From Pseudomonadota bacterium (GTDB lineage: Bacteria > Pseudomonadota > Alphaproteobacteria > Rhodobacterales > Rhodobacteraceae), in NCBI GenBank assembly GCA_020161655.1, contig JAIUPC010000007.1, positions 367,285 through 431,284 of the forward strand: a stretch of 64,000 bases of DNA, given 5' to 3'. The position numbers and the translations under genes were made by a program. Numbering within the stretch: the stretch's first letter is position 1; every line of letters starts with the position of its first letter. A model generated the notes under the pieces. The model did not search any database. It saw only the letters and a list, made by a program, of their open reading frames with translations, and was not told the origin of the DNA. This document shows, piece after piece, positions 31,927-41,747 of the stretch.

Positions 31927-32853
31927 ATGCGCGTCTATCACGACTGGAACGGGCTTCAGGCCGGCGACTGGGGCGCATCCGTCGCCATGGGCAATTTCGA
32001 CGGCGTTCATCTTGGCCATAGCGCGGTGATCGACCAGGCGCGCGGCCATGGCGCGCCCCTTGGCATCGTCACCTTCGAACCCCATCCGCGCCAGTTCTTC
32101 GCCCCCGATGCCCCGCCCTTCCGGCTGATGAACGCCGAGGCGCGGACCCACCGGCTGGAAAAGCTGGGGGTCGAGGCGCTTTATGAACTGCCCTTCACCG
32201 CCGCCTTGGCGGGGATGGAAGCGGAGGCCTTCGTGACTGACGTTCTGGTCGCCGGGCTTGGCGTTGCCCATGTCACGGTCGGGGCGGATTTCTGCTTCGG
32301 CAAGGGCCGCAAGGGCAATGTCGGAACCCTGCGCCAGATGGGCGCCGCGCATGGCTTCGGCGTGACGATTGCCGAACTGGTGGCGATGGACGGGAAAGAA
32401 ATATCCTCGACCGCGATCCGCGCCGCCCTGACCGAGGGTCGCCCCCGCGACGCCGCCCGGATGCTCGGCCACTGGCACCGGATCGAGGGCGAGGTGCTGC
32501 ACGGCGAAAAGCGCGGACGCGAGTTGGGCTTTCCGACCGCGAACATGGGGCTTGGCGGCCTCCACCTGCCGAAACTTGGCGTCTATGCGGTGAAGGTCGA
32601 TGTGCTGACCGGCCCGCATCAGGGCAGCTACAACGGTGCGGCGAGCCTTGGCGTCAGGCCGATGTTCGGGGAAAACACGCCCAACCTTGAAACCTTCCTC
32701 TTCGATTTCGCGGGCGATCTTTACGGCGAACACCTGTCGGTGGCCTTGGTTGACCATCTGAGGCCGGAACTGGTCTTTGACGGGCTTGATGCGCTCATCA
32801 CCCAGATGAACGCCGATTGCGACCGCGCGCGCGGCATCCTCGCCGCACTCTGA
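31927..32853 (+). CDS. ribF: Bifunctional riboflavin kinase / FAD synthetase
   Basis: Makes FMN from riboflavin and FAD from FMN. 308 residues; N-terminal adenylyltransferase (VAMGNFDGVHLGHSAVID, ISSTAIRAALTEGRP) and C-terminal flavokinase (GRELGFPTANMGL, GVYAVKVDV, LETFLFDFAGDLYG). Standard length. No FMN riboswitch is evident upstream. Confidence 0.97.
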   Translation: MRVYHDWNGLQAGDWGASVAMGNFDGVHLGHSAVIDQARGHGAPLGIVTFEPHPRQFFAPDAPPFRLMNAEARTHRLEKLGVEALYELPFTAALAGMEAEAFVTDVLVAGLGVAHVTVGADFCFGKGRKGNVGTLRQMGAAHGFGVTIAELVAMDGKEISSTAIRAALTEGRPRDAARMLGHWHRIEGEVLHGEKRGRELGFPTANMGLGGLHLPKLGVYAVKVDVLTGPHQGSYNGAASLGVRPMFGENTPNLETFLFDFAGDLYGEHLSVALVDHLRPELVFDGLDALITQMNADCDRARGILAAL

Positions 32854-32882
32854 CCCCTTCCCTTTCGCCGCCCTTGGCGGCA

Positions 32883-33359
32883 ATGTCGCCGCCGATGAAA
32901 GACCCGATCTCCCGCGACGGCCTCAGGCCCGAATTCTGGAAGCGCCCGCTCAACACGCTGACTCCGCGTGAATGGGAGGCGCTGTGTGACGGCTGCGGCA
33001 AATGCTGCCTCAACAAGCTTGAGGATGCCGATACCGGCGAGGTCTTCTTCACCCGCGTCGCCTGCCGGCTTCTCGACAATGAGACCTGCCGCTGCGGGCA
33101 ATATGAGGAACGCAAGCGCTTCGTCCCCGAATGCGTGGTCCTGACGCCCAGGTCGCTGCCCAAGGTCGCCTACTGGATGCCGGCGACCTGCGCCTACAAG
33201 CTTCTTTATGAGGGCAAGCCCTTGTACGACTGGCACCCGCTGATCTCGGGCCGTCCGGAAAGCGTGCATGAGGCGGGCGAGTCGGTCAGAGGCTGGACCC
33301 TGCCGGAATACGAGGTCCCGGAAGAGGACTGGGAAGACCATATCATCGAGGATCTCTGA
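32883..33359 (+). CDS. YcgN family cysteine-cluster protein
   Basis: 158 residues of the UPF0260/YcgN family (zinc- or iron-binding cysteine cluster): LCDGCGKCCLNKLED, RVACRLLDNETCRCGQYEE, VPECVVLTP, and MPATCAYKLLYEGKPLYDWH. The start (32883 or 32895) is uncertain because no good ribosome binding site is present. Its stop overlaps the next start by one base (TGATG). Confidence 0.9.
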   Translation: MSPPMKDPISRDGLRPEFWKRPLNTLTPREWEALCDGCGKCCLNKLEDADTGEVFFTRVACRLLDNETCRCGQYEERKRFVPECVVLTPRSLPKVAYWMPATCAYKLLYEGKPLYDWHPLISGRPESVHEAGESVRGWTLPEYEVPEEDWEDHIIEDL

Positions 33360-34417
33360 TGGAATTCGCCTCTGACAACGCCTCTGGCGCTGCGCCCGAA
33401 ATCCTTGCCGCCGTGATGGCAGTCAATGCTGGTTCCGCGCCCTCCTACGGGACGGATGCGTCGATGGAGCGGGTGCGGGCCTTGGTGCGCGAGACCTTCG
33501 AGGCGCCGGAGGCCGAGGTCTATCTGGTGGCGACCGGGACAGCGGCGAATGCCTTGTCGCTCGCCTGCCATTGCCCGCCCTGGGGAATCGTCTATGCCCA
33601 TGAGAATGCCCATGTCGAGCATGACGAATGCGGCGCACCGGAGTTCTACATCGGCGGCGGCAAGATCCGCCGGATCGCGGGCGCGGATGGCAAGCTGACG
33701 CCGGAAGGGCTGCGCGCCGCCATCGCGGAGACGCCGCAGGGGTTCGTTCACGGCCACCAGCGGGGCGTGGTCACGCTGACCAACGTGACCGAGGCAGGAA
33801 CGGTCTATACCCCGGCCGAGGTCGCAGCCCTGACCGCCGTTGCGCGCGATTTTCGCCTGCCGGTCCATATGGATGGCGCACGGTTTGCGAATGCCATCGC
33901 CGCGACCGGGGCGAGCCCCGCCGAGATGACCTGGCAGGCGGGGGTCGATGTCCTTTCCTTCGGCGGCACCAAGAACGGCTGCCTTGGCGTCGAGGCCGTG
34001 GTGTTGTTCGATCCCGCGAAGGCCTGGGAGTTCGAGCTTCGGAGGAAGCGCGGCGGGCACCTTTTCTCCAAGCACCGGTTCCTGTCGGCGCAGATGGAGG
34101 CTTATCTCGAAGGTGGCCTCTGGTTGAGGCTCGCCGGGGCAGCCAACGCCCACGCCGCAGCGCTGGAGGCGGCGTTCCGCGCCAGCCCCGAGGCGGAACT
34201 GATCTATCCGCGCAATGCCAACATGGCCTTCGCCACCCTGCCCCGCGCCCGCCACCGCGCGCTTCAGGCGGCAGGCGCGCATTACTACTACTGGCCGGGG
34301 GAGCCTGCGCCCGAAGGGCCGGACGGTGAGAGGCTTGGGGCGCGGTTCGTGACCTCATGGGCGACGACCGAGGATGAGATCGAGGCTTTTGCCAAGGCAC
34401 TGGCCGCCCCGCTCTGA
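33359..34417 (+). CDS. Low-specificity L-threonine aldolase
   Basis: PLP enzyme splitting threonine/allo-threonine into glycine and acetaldehyde. 352 residues; begins MEFASDNASGAAPEIL, has the family's AHENAHVEHDECGAPEF, PVHMDGARFANA, and the PLP lysine in LSFGGTKNGCLG. Length typical (about 340-350). Translationally coupled to the YcgN gene. Confidence 0.93.
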   Translation: MEFASDNASGAAPEILAAVMAVNAGSAPSYGTDASMERVRALVRETFEAPEAEVYLVATGTAANALSLACHCPPWGIVYAHENAHVEHDECGAPEFYIGGGKIRRIAGADGKLTPEGLRAAIAETPQGFVHGHQRGVVTLTNVTEAGTVYTPAEVAALTAVARDFRLPVHMDGARFANAIAATGASPAEMTWQAGVDVLSFGGTKNGCLGVEAVVLFDPAKAWEFELRRKRGGHLFSKHRFLSAQMEAYLEGGLWLRLAGAANAHAAALEAAFRASPEAELIYPRNANMAFATLPRARHRALQAAGAHYYYWPGEPAPEGPDGERLGARFVTSWATTEDEIEAFAKALAAPL

Positions 34418-34515
34418 TCCGCCCTCTGCCTTGAGCGGGAAAAGTCGACGCCACTGGCGTCGGCCCCGCTCATGCGAGACGTCCCAACAAGATCGCCTCA
34501 GCCCGAGACCACGGA

Positions 34516-34643
34516 GGGCAGCGCCCGACCGGGCGGGCGAGAAGCGCCCGCCGTGGGCGGGGCGGGCGCTGCCCGGGGACTTTGGGTCCCCGGGCGTCCA
34601 GGTGGAAATGTCTCGCCCGGCAGATGCGATGGCATCTGCCGGG
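34516..34643. repeat. Cluster of three strong hairpins in the threonine aldolase-hisB gap
   Basis: Within the 350-base gap: (1) GGGCAGCGCCCG (34516-34527) pairs with CGGGCGCTGCCC (34563-34574) and encloses GGCGGGCG/CGCCCGCC (34532-34552); (2) GCCCGGGGAC / GTCCCCGGGC (34571-34595, loop TTTGG); (3) CCCGGCAGATGC / GCATCTGCCGGG (34616-34643, loop GATG). All stems are perfect and none has a T-tract. This is either a structured RNA leader of the his genes or a genome repeat element. No ORF is credible here. Confidence 0.75.
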
Positions 34644-34767
34644 GCATAGGTTGGGCTCAGAAGCCAGTCTTCCGCATTTCCGCGACAGCGCCGGAAATTC
34701 CGCGCGAGCCATATTGGCCGACCCACCTCAGCAGCCTATAAGGCACGCGAGCCGGAAGGATGAGCAT

Positions 34768-35352
34768 ATGCGCAAGGCGACGATCACGCGGACCACTGCG
34801 GAAACCAGCATCTCGGTCGAGATCGACCTTGATGGCACCGGCCGCTATTCCAACGAAACCGGCGTCGGCTTCTTCGACCACATGCTCGACCAGCTGTCGC
34901 GGCATTCGCTGATCGACATGACCGTGCGCGCCAAGGGCGATCTCCACATCGACGACCACCACACGGTCGAGGATACCGGCATCGCGCTTGGGCAGGCCCT
35001 GGCGAAGGCGCTTGGCGACAAGAAGGGCATCCGCCGCTACGGGCATTTCGTGCTGGCCATGGATGACGCGCAGGTGGCTTCGGCGCTTGACCTTTCCGGG
35101 CGGCCCTATCTGGTCTGGAACCTCGATTTCCCGACCGCAAGGATCGGGACCTTCGACACCGAACTCGTGCGCGAGTTCTTTCAGGCGCTGTCGACCCATG
35201 GCGGCATCACGCTGCACATGGACAAGGTGCACGGGGTCAACAGCCACCATATCGCGGAAGCGGCCTTCAAGGCGGTTGCAAGGGCGCTGAGGATGGCGGT
35301 CGAAGCCGATCCGCGCTCGGATGCGCTGCCTTCGACCAAGGGCGCGCTCTGA
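34768..35352 (+). CDS. hisB: Imidazoleglycerol-phosphate dehydratase
   Basis: Sixth step of histidine synthesis. 194 residues, the monofunctional form without the phosphatase domain of enterobacteria. Duplicated metal motifs [16 protein letters not shown] and [28 protein letters not shown] near the N-terminus. GGAAGGATGAGC precedes the ATG. Followed four bases later by hisH. Confidence 0.98.
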   Translation: MRKATITRTTAETSISVEIDLDGTGRYSNETGVGFFDHMLDQLSRHSLIDMTVRAKGDLHIDDHHTVEDTGIALGQALAKALGDKKGIRRYGHFVLAMDDAQVASALDLSGRPYLVWNLDFPTARIGTFDTELVREFFQALSTHGGITLHMDKVHGVNSHHIAEAAFKAVARALRMAVEADPRSDALPSTKGAL

Positions 35353-35356
35353 TCCG

Positions 35357-35995
35357 ATGCGGACGGTCCTGATCGACTACGATTCCGGCAACCTCCACTC
35401 CGCCGAGAAGGCCTTCCAGCGCATGGCGACGGAGGCCGGCGCGGGCGAGGTGATCGTCACAAACCGGCCCGAGGATGTGGCCCGCGCCGACCGGATCGTG
35501 CTGCCGGGCGACGGGGCCTTTCCGGCCTGCCGGACCGCGCTCGACCGCGTCACCGGCATGGGAGAGGCGATCACCGAGGCTGTCACCGGGCGCGGCGTCC
35601 CCTTCCTTGGCATCTGCATCGGCATGCAGATGCTGGCGACGCGCGGGCTGGAGTACCGCGAAACCCCCGGCTTCGACTGGATCGGCGGCGAGGTGGTGCA
35701 TATCGACCCCGCCGACCGCACCCTGAAGGTGCCGCATATGGGCTGGAACGATCTGGTCATCGACCATCCCCACCCGGTCCTTGCCGGCATCGCCACCGGC
35801 GATCACGCCTATTTCGTCCATTCCTACCATTTCCGCGTCGCCGATCCGGCGCATCGGCTGGCCCATTGCGACTATGCCGGCGACATCACCGCCATCGTCG
35901 GGCGTGACAATATCGTCGGCGTGCAGTTCCACCCGGAGAAAAGCCAGGCGGCAGGGCTGAGGCTCATCGCCAACTTCCTCAGCTGGACGCCGTGA
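35357..35995 (+). CDS. hisH: Imidazole glycerol phosphate synthase, glutaminase subunit
   Basis: Class I glutamine amidotransferase that supplies ammonia to HisF. 212 residues; [11 protein letters not shown]-terminus, nucleophile Cys in [16 protein letters not shown], and His/Glu in [12 protein letters not shown]. Its partner hisF is not in the window. Overlaps the glsA start (GTGA). Confidence 0.97.
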   Translation: MRTVLIDYDSGNLHSAEKAFQRMATEAGAGEVIVTNRPEDVARADRIVLPGDGAFPACRTALDRVTGMGEAITEAVTGRGVPFLGICIGMQMLATRGLEYRETPGFDWIGGEVVHIDPADRTLKVPHMGWNDLVIDHPHPVLAGIATGDHAYFVHSYHFRVADPAHRLAHCDYAGDITAIVGRDNIVGVQFHPEKSQAAGLRLIANFLSWTP

Positions 35996-36906
35996 CCGGC
36001 ATAGCGGAGATCCTTGAGGAGATTGCCGCGGCGATGGCGGCGGCGGAGGATCGCGGCAAGGTCGCCGATTATATCCCCGAACTTGCCGGCGTCGACCCGA
36101 ACCAGTTCGGCATCGCCGTCGTCTTGGCCGATGGCACCGAGCTTGTCGCCGGCGATGCCGCCACGCCCTTCTCGATCCAGAGCATCTCCAAGGTCTTCGC
36201 GCTGACCCTCGCCCTTGGCCGGCTTGGCGACCGGCTGTGGCAAAGGGTCGGGCGGGAGCCTTCGGGCTATGCCTTCAACTCGATCCTGCAGCTTGAGCAG
36301 GAACAGGGCATCCCCCGCAATCCCTTCATCAACGCCGGCGCCATCGTCGTCACCGATGCGGTCCTTGCCGGCCATGCCCCGCGCGAATACCTCGGCGAGT
36401 TGTTGCGCTTCATCCGCATGGCGGCGGATGACGAGGACATCCACATCAACCGCGACGTGGCGAAAAGCGAGACCGAGACCGGCCACCGCAACTTCGCGCT
36501 GGCGCATTACCTTTCCGCCTTCGGCAACCTCATGAACCCGCCCGACCGGGCGCTTGGCGCCTATTTCCACCAATGCGCCGTGGAGATGACCTGCCTGCAA
36601 CTCGCCCGCGCCGGGCGCTTCCTGATGCGGGCCGAGGGCGGGCCAAGGCTCGTCTCGGCAGAACGGGTCCGGCGGATCAACGCGCTGATGATGACTTGCG
36701 GCCATTATGACGGATCGGGGGAGTTCGCCTTCCGCGTCGGCCTGCCGGGCAAGTCCGGCGTGGGCGGCGGCATTCTTGTCATCGCGCCGGGGCGTGCCTC
36801 GATTGCGGTCTGGTCGCCCGGGCTCAATGAGAACGGCAATTCGCAGCTTGGCACCGCGGCGGTCGAAATGCTCGCCCGCCGCGCCGGCTGGTCGGTCTTC
36901 GGCTGA
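35992..36906 (+). CDS. glsA: Glutaminase A
   Basis: Hydrolyses glutamine to glutamate and ammonia. 304 residues of the serine-dependent beta-lactamase-like glutaminase family: S-x-x-K in [23 protein letters not shown], and C-terminal [17 protein letters not shown] start inside the hisH stop, so the gene is coupled to the histidine operon. Finding a free glutaminase between two his genes is unusual. Confidence 0.95.
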   Translation: MTGIAEILEEIAAAMAAAEDRGKVADYIPELAGVDPNQFGIAVVLADGTELVAGDAATPFSIQSISKVFALTLALGRLGDRLWQRVGREPSGYAFNSILQLEQEQGIPRNPFINAGAIVVTDAVLAGHAPREYLGELLRFIRMAADDEDIHINRDVAKSETETGHRNFALAHYLSAFGNLMNPPDRALGAYFHQCAVEMTCLQLARAGRFLMRAEGGPRLVSAERVRRINALMMTCGHYDGSGEFAFRVGLPGKSGVGGGILVIAPGRASIAVWSPGLNENGNSQLGTAAVEMLARRAGWSVFG

Positions 36907-37290
36907 TTACTTCACGCGGCTCCAGGTCTGCTTCTTGCAGATGAGCCCGCCCGCCACGCAGCCCGCGAGCTTCATGGTATCGCCGCTCAGCTCGATCCCG
37001 CCGACATAGATCTTGTCGTTCGAGGGTCGCCAGACCTTGCCGTCATAGGTGCCGTCACCCTGCGGCGCCATGTCGATCACGATCTGCTTGCCGATATTGG
37101 GCGACTGGTATTCGGCGCCGTCCTTGAACGCTTTCGAGATCACACCGCAGAAGGCCGCGCCGCATGGCGCGATCGTCACATGCGCATAGGCGCCGTCGTC
37201 CACCTGCGTCTGCCAGACGCCTTCGACCGGATCGGCAAAGGCCGCCGTCGCGCCAAAAACCAGAGCCGCCGCAACCAGAAACTTCTTCAT
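36907..37290 (-). CDS. DUF2147 family secreted protein
   Basis: 127 residues; signal peptide MKKFLVAAALVFGATAAFA. DUF2147 pattern: DPVEGVWQTQVDDGAYAHV, CGAAFCGVI, GDGTYDGKVWRPSNDKIYVG and the two-cysteine tail CVAGGLICKKQTWSRV. Family members are small envelope proteins of unknown role. It lies tail-to-tail with glsA (no gap) and divergent from hisA, splitting the his cluster. Confidence 0.9.
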   Translation of the reverse strand: MKKFLVAAALVFGATAAFADPVEGVWQTQVDDGAYAHVTIAPCGAAFCGVISKAFKDGAEYQSPNIGKQIVIDMAPQGDGTYDGKVWRPSNDKIYVGGIELSGDTMKLAGCVAGGLICKKQTWSRVK

Positions 37291-37436
37291 CGCACATTTC
37301 CTCCCTGTGGACCCTGCGGATCATCCGCGAAAGGTGCCGATTCCGTCCAGTGTGACGTGACGTTCCGCGCCACCTTCTCCGGGGCTTTGCTTTCACCTGC
37401 CTGCTGTGGCATGAGGCCGCCAAACGGAGTGCGCCC

Positions 37437-38156
37437 ATGATCCTCTACCCGGCCATCGACCTGAAAGACGGCCAATGTGTCCGGCTTCTCCATGGCGAGA
37501 TGGACAAGGCCACGGTCTTTGGCGACGACCCGGCGGCGCAGGCGTCGAAGTTCGAGGCGGCAGGATCGGAGTGGCTCCACCTCGTCGACCTCAACGGCGC
37601 CTTCGCCGGCCAGCCGGTGAATGGCGCGGCGGTCGAGGCGATCCTTTCGCGGGTCTCCGTCCCCTGCCAGCTCGGCGGCGGCATCCGCGACATGGCGACC
37701 ATCGGGATGTGGCTTGGCAAGGGTCTTGCCCGCGTGATCCTCGGCACGGTGGCCGTCGAAAACCCGGCCCTCGTGCGCGAGGCCGCCCGCGCCTTCCCCG
37801 GCAAGGTCGCGGTCGGCATCGACGCGCGGGGCGGCAAGGTCGCAACCAAGGGCTGGGCGGAGGAGACGGACGTTCTCGTCACCGATCTTGCCAGAAGCTT
37901 CGAGGATGCGGGCGTGGCGGCGATCATCTACACCGACATCCTGCGCGACGGCGCGATGCAAGGCCCGAATATCGCCGCGACCGAAGCACTGGCTCGCGCG
38001 GTGACGATCCCGGTCATCGCGAGCGGGGGCGTCTCCTCGCTCGCCGACCTCGTCGCGCTCCGCGATACCGGGGTGATTTCGGGGGCCATCTCGGGCCGGG
38101 CGCTCTATGACGGGGTGATCGACCTTGGCGCGGCGCTGAAGGCGCTTAAGGCCTAG
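37437..38156 (+). CDS. hisA: ProFAR isomerase (HisA)
   Basis: Isomerises ProFAR to PRFAR in histidine synthesis. 239-residue TIM barrel: [17 protein letters not shown] with the N-terminal Asp, [26 protein letters not shown] with the second Asp, [12 protein letters not shown]. Its own promoter must lie in the 146 bases after the DUF2147 gene. It ends overlapping the convergent SseB gene by four bases. Confidence 0.97.
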   Translation: MILYPAIDLKDGQCVRLLHGEMDKATVFGDDPAAQASKFEAAGSEWLHLVDLNGAFAGQPVNGAAVEAILSRVSVPCQLGGGIRDMATIGMWLGKGLARVILGTVAVENPALVREAARAFPGKVAVGIDARGGKVATKGWAEETDVLVTDLARSFEDAGVAAIIYTDILRDGAMQGPNIAATEALARAVTIPVIASGGVSSLADLVALRDTGVISGAISGRALYDGVIDLGAALKALKA

Positions 38157-38953
38157 CGCAGCTTTGGCGGCTTTTCCGGGTCCATCCCCGGCGCGGATGG
38201 GCCGCCGATGATCTGGATGTTCTCCGGCTGCGGTGCGGGCAGGTCGAGCCGCCGGCCTTGCGCCGACATTGCCGCCAGAGCCGGATCGTCCGTGGCAAGG
38301 AAGGCAACATCGAGCTCGCCCGCCTCGACCCCGGAAAAGACCAGCGCCTCGGAGACCGCCTTGGCCAGCGCCGCCTCGGTGCCCGGTCGGGAGCCGACGA
38401 AGGCGAGCATGTGGCCGTGCCGCCCGTCCTGGTAGCGGACCCCGGCCAGCATCGCGTGATCGGCATAACCGCCAAGCCGCGCGAGCTTGTCGGCAAGTGC
38501 CGCGAGCAGTCCCGGCGGCAGGGCGCCACCGTCATGGAAGGCAACCGGCTGCGCCTCGGTCGTCTCGGGTATGTGGCCCAGGGTCTGCGACAGCCAGGCG
38601 AGCGCTGGGGCGGGCAGAAGAAAGGCGGAAGGAGCCACGCCGATGTTGAGGCCGAGGCCGACGCCCAGTCCCGCGAGTTCGCGCGCGGCGATCCGGCCCG
38701 GAAGTGCGGCATAGGGGGCCGGCGCATCGGAGAAGGCCGCGAGCCGTTCCTCAAGGTCGAAACTCATGGCGAAATCGCCGTCCTCCAGCCGGAAGACCGC
38801 CGGGCGAAGGGTGTCGCCGTCGCTTTCCTCGGCCAGAAGGAGGAACAGTTCGGCATCGGCGAACCTCTCGTAGAACCTGAGGCGCAGGGCGTCGTCGCCG
38901 GGGGCGGCCTCCATCAGCGCATGGGCCTGGTCGAGCGGGGTCGGGTCAGTCAC
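38153..38953 (-). CDS. SseB family protein
   Basis: 266 residues with an SseB N-terminal-like domain: [56 protein letters not shown]. SseB-domain proteins are poorly characterised; in Rhodobacterales the gene often follows a his gene. Overlaps the upstream glycosylase gene by 8 bases, so cotranscribed. Confidence 0.85.
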   Translation of the reverse strand: MTDPTPLDQAHALMEAAPGDDALRLRFYERFADAELFLLLAEESDGDTLRPAVFRLEDGDFAMSFDLEERLAAFSDAPAPYAALPGRIAARELAGLGVGLGLNIGVAPSAFLLPAPALAWLSQTLGHIPETTEAQPVAFHDGGALPPGLLAALADKLARLGGYADHAMLAGVRYQDGRHGHMLAFVGSRPGTEAALAKAVSEALVFSGVEAGELDVAFLATDDPALAAMSAQGRRLDLPAPQPENIQIIGGPSAPGMDPEKPPKLR

Positions 38954-39569
38954 CGGCGAGGACGTCCTTCAGGCGCTGGCGCGCGGCGGGCAGAAGTTCC
39001 TCAGCGAACCAGGGGTTCCGTTTCAGCCACGCGGTATTCCGCCATGAGGGATGAGGCAAGGGAAAGATCGCCGGCGCATGGTCGCGCCCGCGGGCGACGG
39101 TCGCGGTGACGCCGCCCGCCGTGGCGGCGCGGCCAAGGTGCCAGGCTTGCGCGTGGCCGCCGATGAGGAAGGTCACCTCAGGCTTGAGATGCGCAAGGAC
39201 GGCGGCGCGCCAAGTCGCCGCACAGCGGCGCGGCGGCGGCAGGTCCGCGCCCTTCGCATCATAGCCCGGAAAGCAGAAGGCCATCGGCAGGATGGCCACG
39301 CGGTCACGGTCATAAAAGGTCGCCTCGTCAAGCCCGAGCCAGTCGCGCAGCCGGTCGCCGGAAGGATCGGTGAAGGGCATGCCCGAGGCATGGACCCGCG
39401 CGCCCGGCGCCTGCCCGGCAATGAGGACGCGCGCCCCGGAACGGGCCCAGAAGACCGGGCGCGGCTCATGCGCCGTCGCCGTCCGTGCGAAGTCTTCCGC
39501 GCAGAGCCGGCAGCGCGCGATTGCGGCGGCAAGATCGGGCCACGAAGGATCATCGGCAAAGGGGGCCAT
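38946..39569 (-). CDS. Uracil-DNA glycosylase family protein
   Basis: 207 residues of the HI_0220.2-like/family-4-related glycosylase group: VLIAGQAPGARVHASGMPF, SGDRLRDWLGLDE, the second motif PLPHPSWRNTAW and an LIGGHAQAWHLG segment. N-terminal CRLCAEDFA. Probably removes damaged bases, but some relatives have no shown activity. The start is the ATG at 39569; the in-frame extension upstream is antisense to the nhaA leader. Confidence 0.85.
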   Translation of the reverse strand: MAPFADDPSWPDLAAAIARCRLCAEDFARTATAHEPRPVFWARSGARVLIAGQAPGARVHASGMPFTDPSGDRLRDWLGLDEATFYDRDRVAILPMAFCFPGYDAKGADLPPPRRCAATWRAAVLAHLKPEVTFLIGGHAQAWHLGRAATAGGVTATVARGRDHAPAIFPLPHPSWRNTAWLKRNPWFAEELLPAARQRLKDVLAGD

Positions 39570-39695
39570 CCCGTGACGATAGGCGCCGGACCTGCCCGCC
39601 GCAATCGGCCGCCGCGAGGGATGGGCCAACCTTCCTTGCCCCACCGCACCCGATCCGCTATCGACGTGCAGCGAAAAGAGGACAAGGGGCGGCGC

Positions 39696-40949
39696 ATGTA
39701 TCGGGTCTGGAACTACGTCAGCAATTATTCCCTGCTGCTGATCGCCGGGGCCGTGATCGCACTCATCTGGGCCAACATCAGCGCCGACAGTTACCACAAC
39801 TTCGTCCAGATGGTCATCGCCGAGGACTTCCTGATCGGCGAGGCCCATGCCGAAGGTGGCGGCATTACCCGCACGCTGACGCTGCATTTCCTTGTGAACG
39901 ACGTGTTCATGGCTTTCTTCTTCGCCATCGCCGCGAAAGAGGTCTGGGAGGCGGTCGCGCTTGAAAATGGCTCGCTCCGCGGCAAGAAGGCGCTGACGCC
40001 GCTCATCGCCACGGCGGGCGGGATGCTGGGGCCGATTGCGGTCTACCTCGGCCTTGCCGCGTTCATGGGCATATTCGAGACGGTGCAGCGCGGCTGGGCC
40101 ATTCCCACCGCGACCGACATCGCATTTTCCTACCTCGTCGGGCGCATCATCTTCGGCGCGGGCCATCCGGCGATCCGGTTCCTTCTCCTCTTGGCCATCG
40201 CCGACGATGCGGCGGGCCTCATCATCCTCGCGATCTTCTATCCGACGGGGGAGCTTCAGCCGATGTGGCTTCTCCTCTCCTTCGGGGCGGCGGTCTTCGT
40301 CTACCTCTTTTGCAACTGGCTGCCGCGCTATCTTGACCGTGGCGACCAGCTCAGGCGCAACTCCACCTGGATGCGCAAGAAGCTGTCGTTCTGGCCCTAT
40401 CTCATCGCCGGTGCCTTAAGCTGGTTCGGCTTTCAGGAGGCGGGTATCCACCCCGCCCTCGGCCTTCTGCCGATCGTGCCGACGATCCCCCATGCCGACC
40501 GCGCCTTCGGGGTCTTTGCCGAGGCCGAGGCCTATCTGACCGACCTTCTGAACTGGATCGAGCACCGGCTGAAATCCCCGGTGGAGATCGTCCTCTTCCT
40601 CTTCGGCCTCATGAACGCCGGCGTCGAATTCAGCGCCATTTCGGCGCCGACCTGGCTTGTGCTTCTCGGCCTCATCATCGGCAAGCCGGTGGGGATCTTC
40701 CTGATGGGCTGGATCGCCGCCCGCCCGCTTGGCCTTGGCCTGCCGGACGGGATGCGGATGCCCGATCTATTCGTCGTCGGCATGGTTGCCGCCATCGGCT
40801 TCACCGTGGCGCTTTTCGTGGCCTCGGTCGCCTTCCCGGCGGGGCCGGTGCAGGACGCCGCCAAGATGGGCGCGCTCTTCAGCTTCGGTGCCGGCGCGCT
40901 GGCGATCATCGCAGGTCTCGTCCTGCGGGTGGAGAAGGTGCGCGACTGA
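39696..40949 (+). CDS. nhaA: Na+/H+ antiporter NhaA
   Basis: Inner-membrane antiporter exporting sodium for protons. 417 residues, about 11-12 membrane segments; the essential aspartates are present in IPTATDIAFSYLVG and LLLLAIADDAAGLIILA. An extra acidic periplasmic loop (VIAEDFLIGEAHAEGGG) follows the first helix. AAGGGG precedes the ATG. Confidence 0.96.
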   Translation: MYRVWNYVSNYSLLLIAGAVIALIWANISADSYHNFVQMVIAEDFLIGEAHAEGGGITRTLTLHFLVNDVFMAFFFAIAAKEVWEAVALENGSLRGKKALTPLIATAGGMLGPIAVYLGLAAFMGIFETVQRGWAIPTATDIAFSYLVGRIIFGAGHPAIRFLLLLAIADDAAGLIILAIFYPTGELQPMWLLLSFGAAVFVYLFCNWLPRYLDRGDQLRRNSTWMRKKLSFWPYLIAGALSWFGFQEAGIHPALGLLPIVPTIPHADRAFGVFAEAEAYLTDLLNWIEHRLKSPVEIVLFLFGLMNAGVEFSAISAPTWLVLLGLIIGKPVGIFLMGWIAARPLGLGLPDGMRMPDLFVVGMVAAIGFTVALFVASVAFPAGPVQDAAKMGALFSFGAGALAIIAGLVLRVEKVRD

Positions 40950-41010
40950 CCTCGGCGCGGCGCGATTCACGGCGGCGTTGTCAAGTGGCGTAGCGCCCGC
41001 CATAATTCCG

Positions 41011-41046
41011 GCGCGGTTATCGCATACCGTGAATTGTTAACCGCGC
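41011..41046. promoter_or_regulatory. 9-bp inverted repeat upstream of the capsule-export gene
   Basis: GCGCGGTTA and TAACCGCGC are perfect inverted copies separated by 18 bases, ending 47 bases before the kpsT-like start in the only gap between nhaA and the capsule genes. Could be an operator or an nhaA terminator without T-tract. Confidence 0.4.
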
Positions 41047-41093
41047 GGCGCTAGCAAAAGACGCGGTTCGGCGGGCAAGACGTAGGCGTTCTG

Positions 41094-41747
41094 GTGCTTG
41101 AGTTCGAAAATGTCAGCAAGTCCTTCTGGACGGGCAAGCAGCGCAAGGTGATCCTTGACCGGGCCTCCTTCCGGGTGGAGCTTGGACGGTCGCTTGGCAT
41201 TCTCGCCCCGAACGGCACCGGCAAGACCACGATCATCCGCATGATGGCGGGCCTTGAAAAGCCGGATGAAGGCACTGTCCGCAAGAACTGCCGCGTGTCT
41301 TTCCCCCTTGGCTTCATGGGCGGCGTGGTTGGAAAACACACCGCGCGCGAGAATGCCCGCTTCATCGCGCGGCTCTACGGGCTTGACCCCGACTATGTCG
41401 AGGCTTTCAGCCGATGGCTCTGCGGCATCGAGGAATACTTCGACATGCCCGTCGGCACCTATAGTGCCGGCATGAAGGCACGCTTCACCTTCTCGCTCCT
41501 CCTCGCGCTTGAGTTTGACCTCTATCTCATCGACGAGGGCATGCCATCGACGACGGACGTGGAGTTCAATCGCAAGGCCGGGTCGCTGCTCAGGGAGCGG
41601 CTGAAGAGTTCGACCGTGGTGATCGTGTCCCACCAGCCGACGATCATCGAGAAATTCTGCCGCCAGGCCGCTGTCCTCAGGGACGGAAGGCTCTATATGT
41701 TCGAGACCCTCGAAGAAGCGAAGCGGATGTATGACTACGCCTCCTAA
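41094..41747 (+). CDS. Capsular polysaccharide ABC transporter ATP-binding protein (KpsT-like)
   Basis: 217 residues. Walker A APNGTGKTTIIRMMAGL at about 40, the variant signature TYSAGMKARFTFSLLLALEF typical of polysaccharide-export ATPases, Walker B LYLIDEGMPSTT, and HQPTIIEKFC switch. GTG start. It powers export of a capsular glycan with a KpsM permease, which is absent here. Overlaps the KpsE-like gene by 17 bases. Confidence 0.9.
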   Translation: MLEFENVSKSFWTGKQRKVILDRASFRVELGRSLGILAPNGTGKTTIIRMMAGLEKPDEGTVRKNCRVSFPLGFMGGVVGKHTARENARFIARLYGLDPDYVEAFSRWLCGIEEYFDMPVGTYSAGMKARFTFSLLLALEFDLYLIDEGMPSTTDVEFNRKAGSLLRERLKSSTVVIVSHQPTIIEKFCRQAAVLRDGRLYMFETLEEAKRMYDYAS

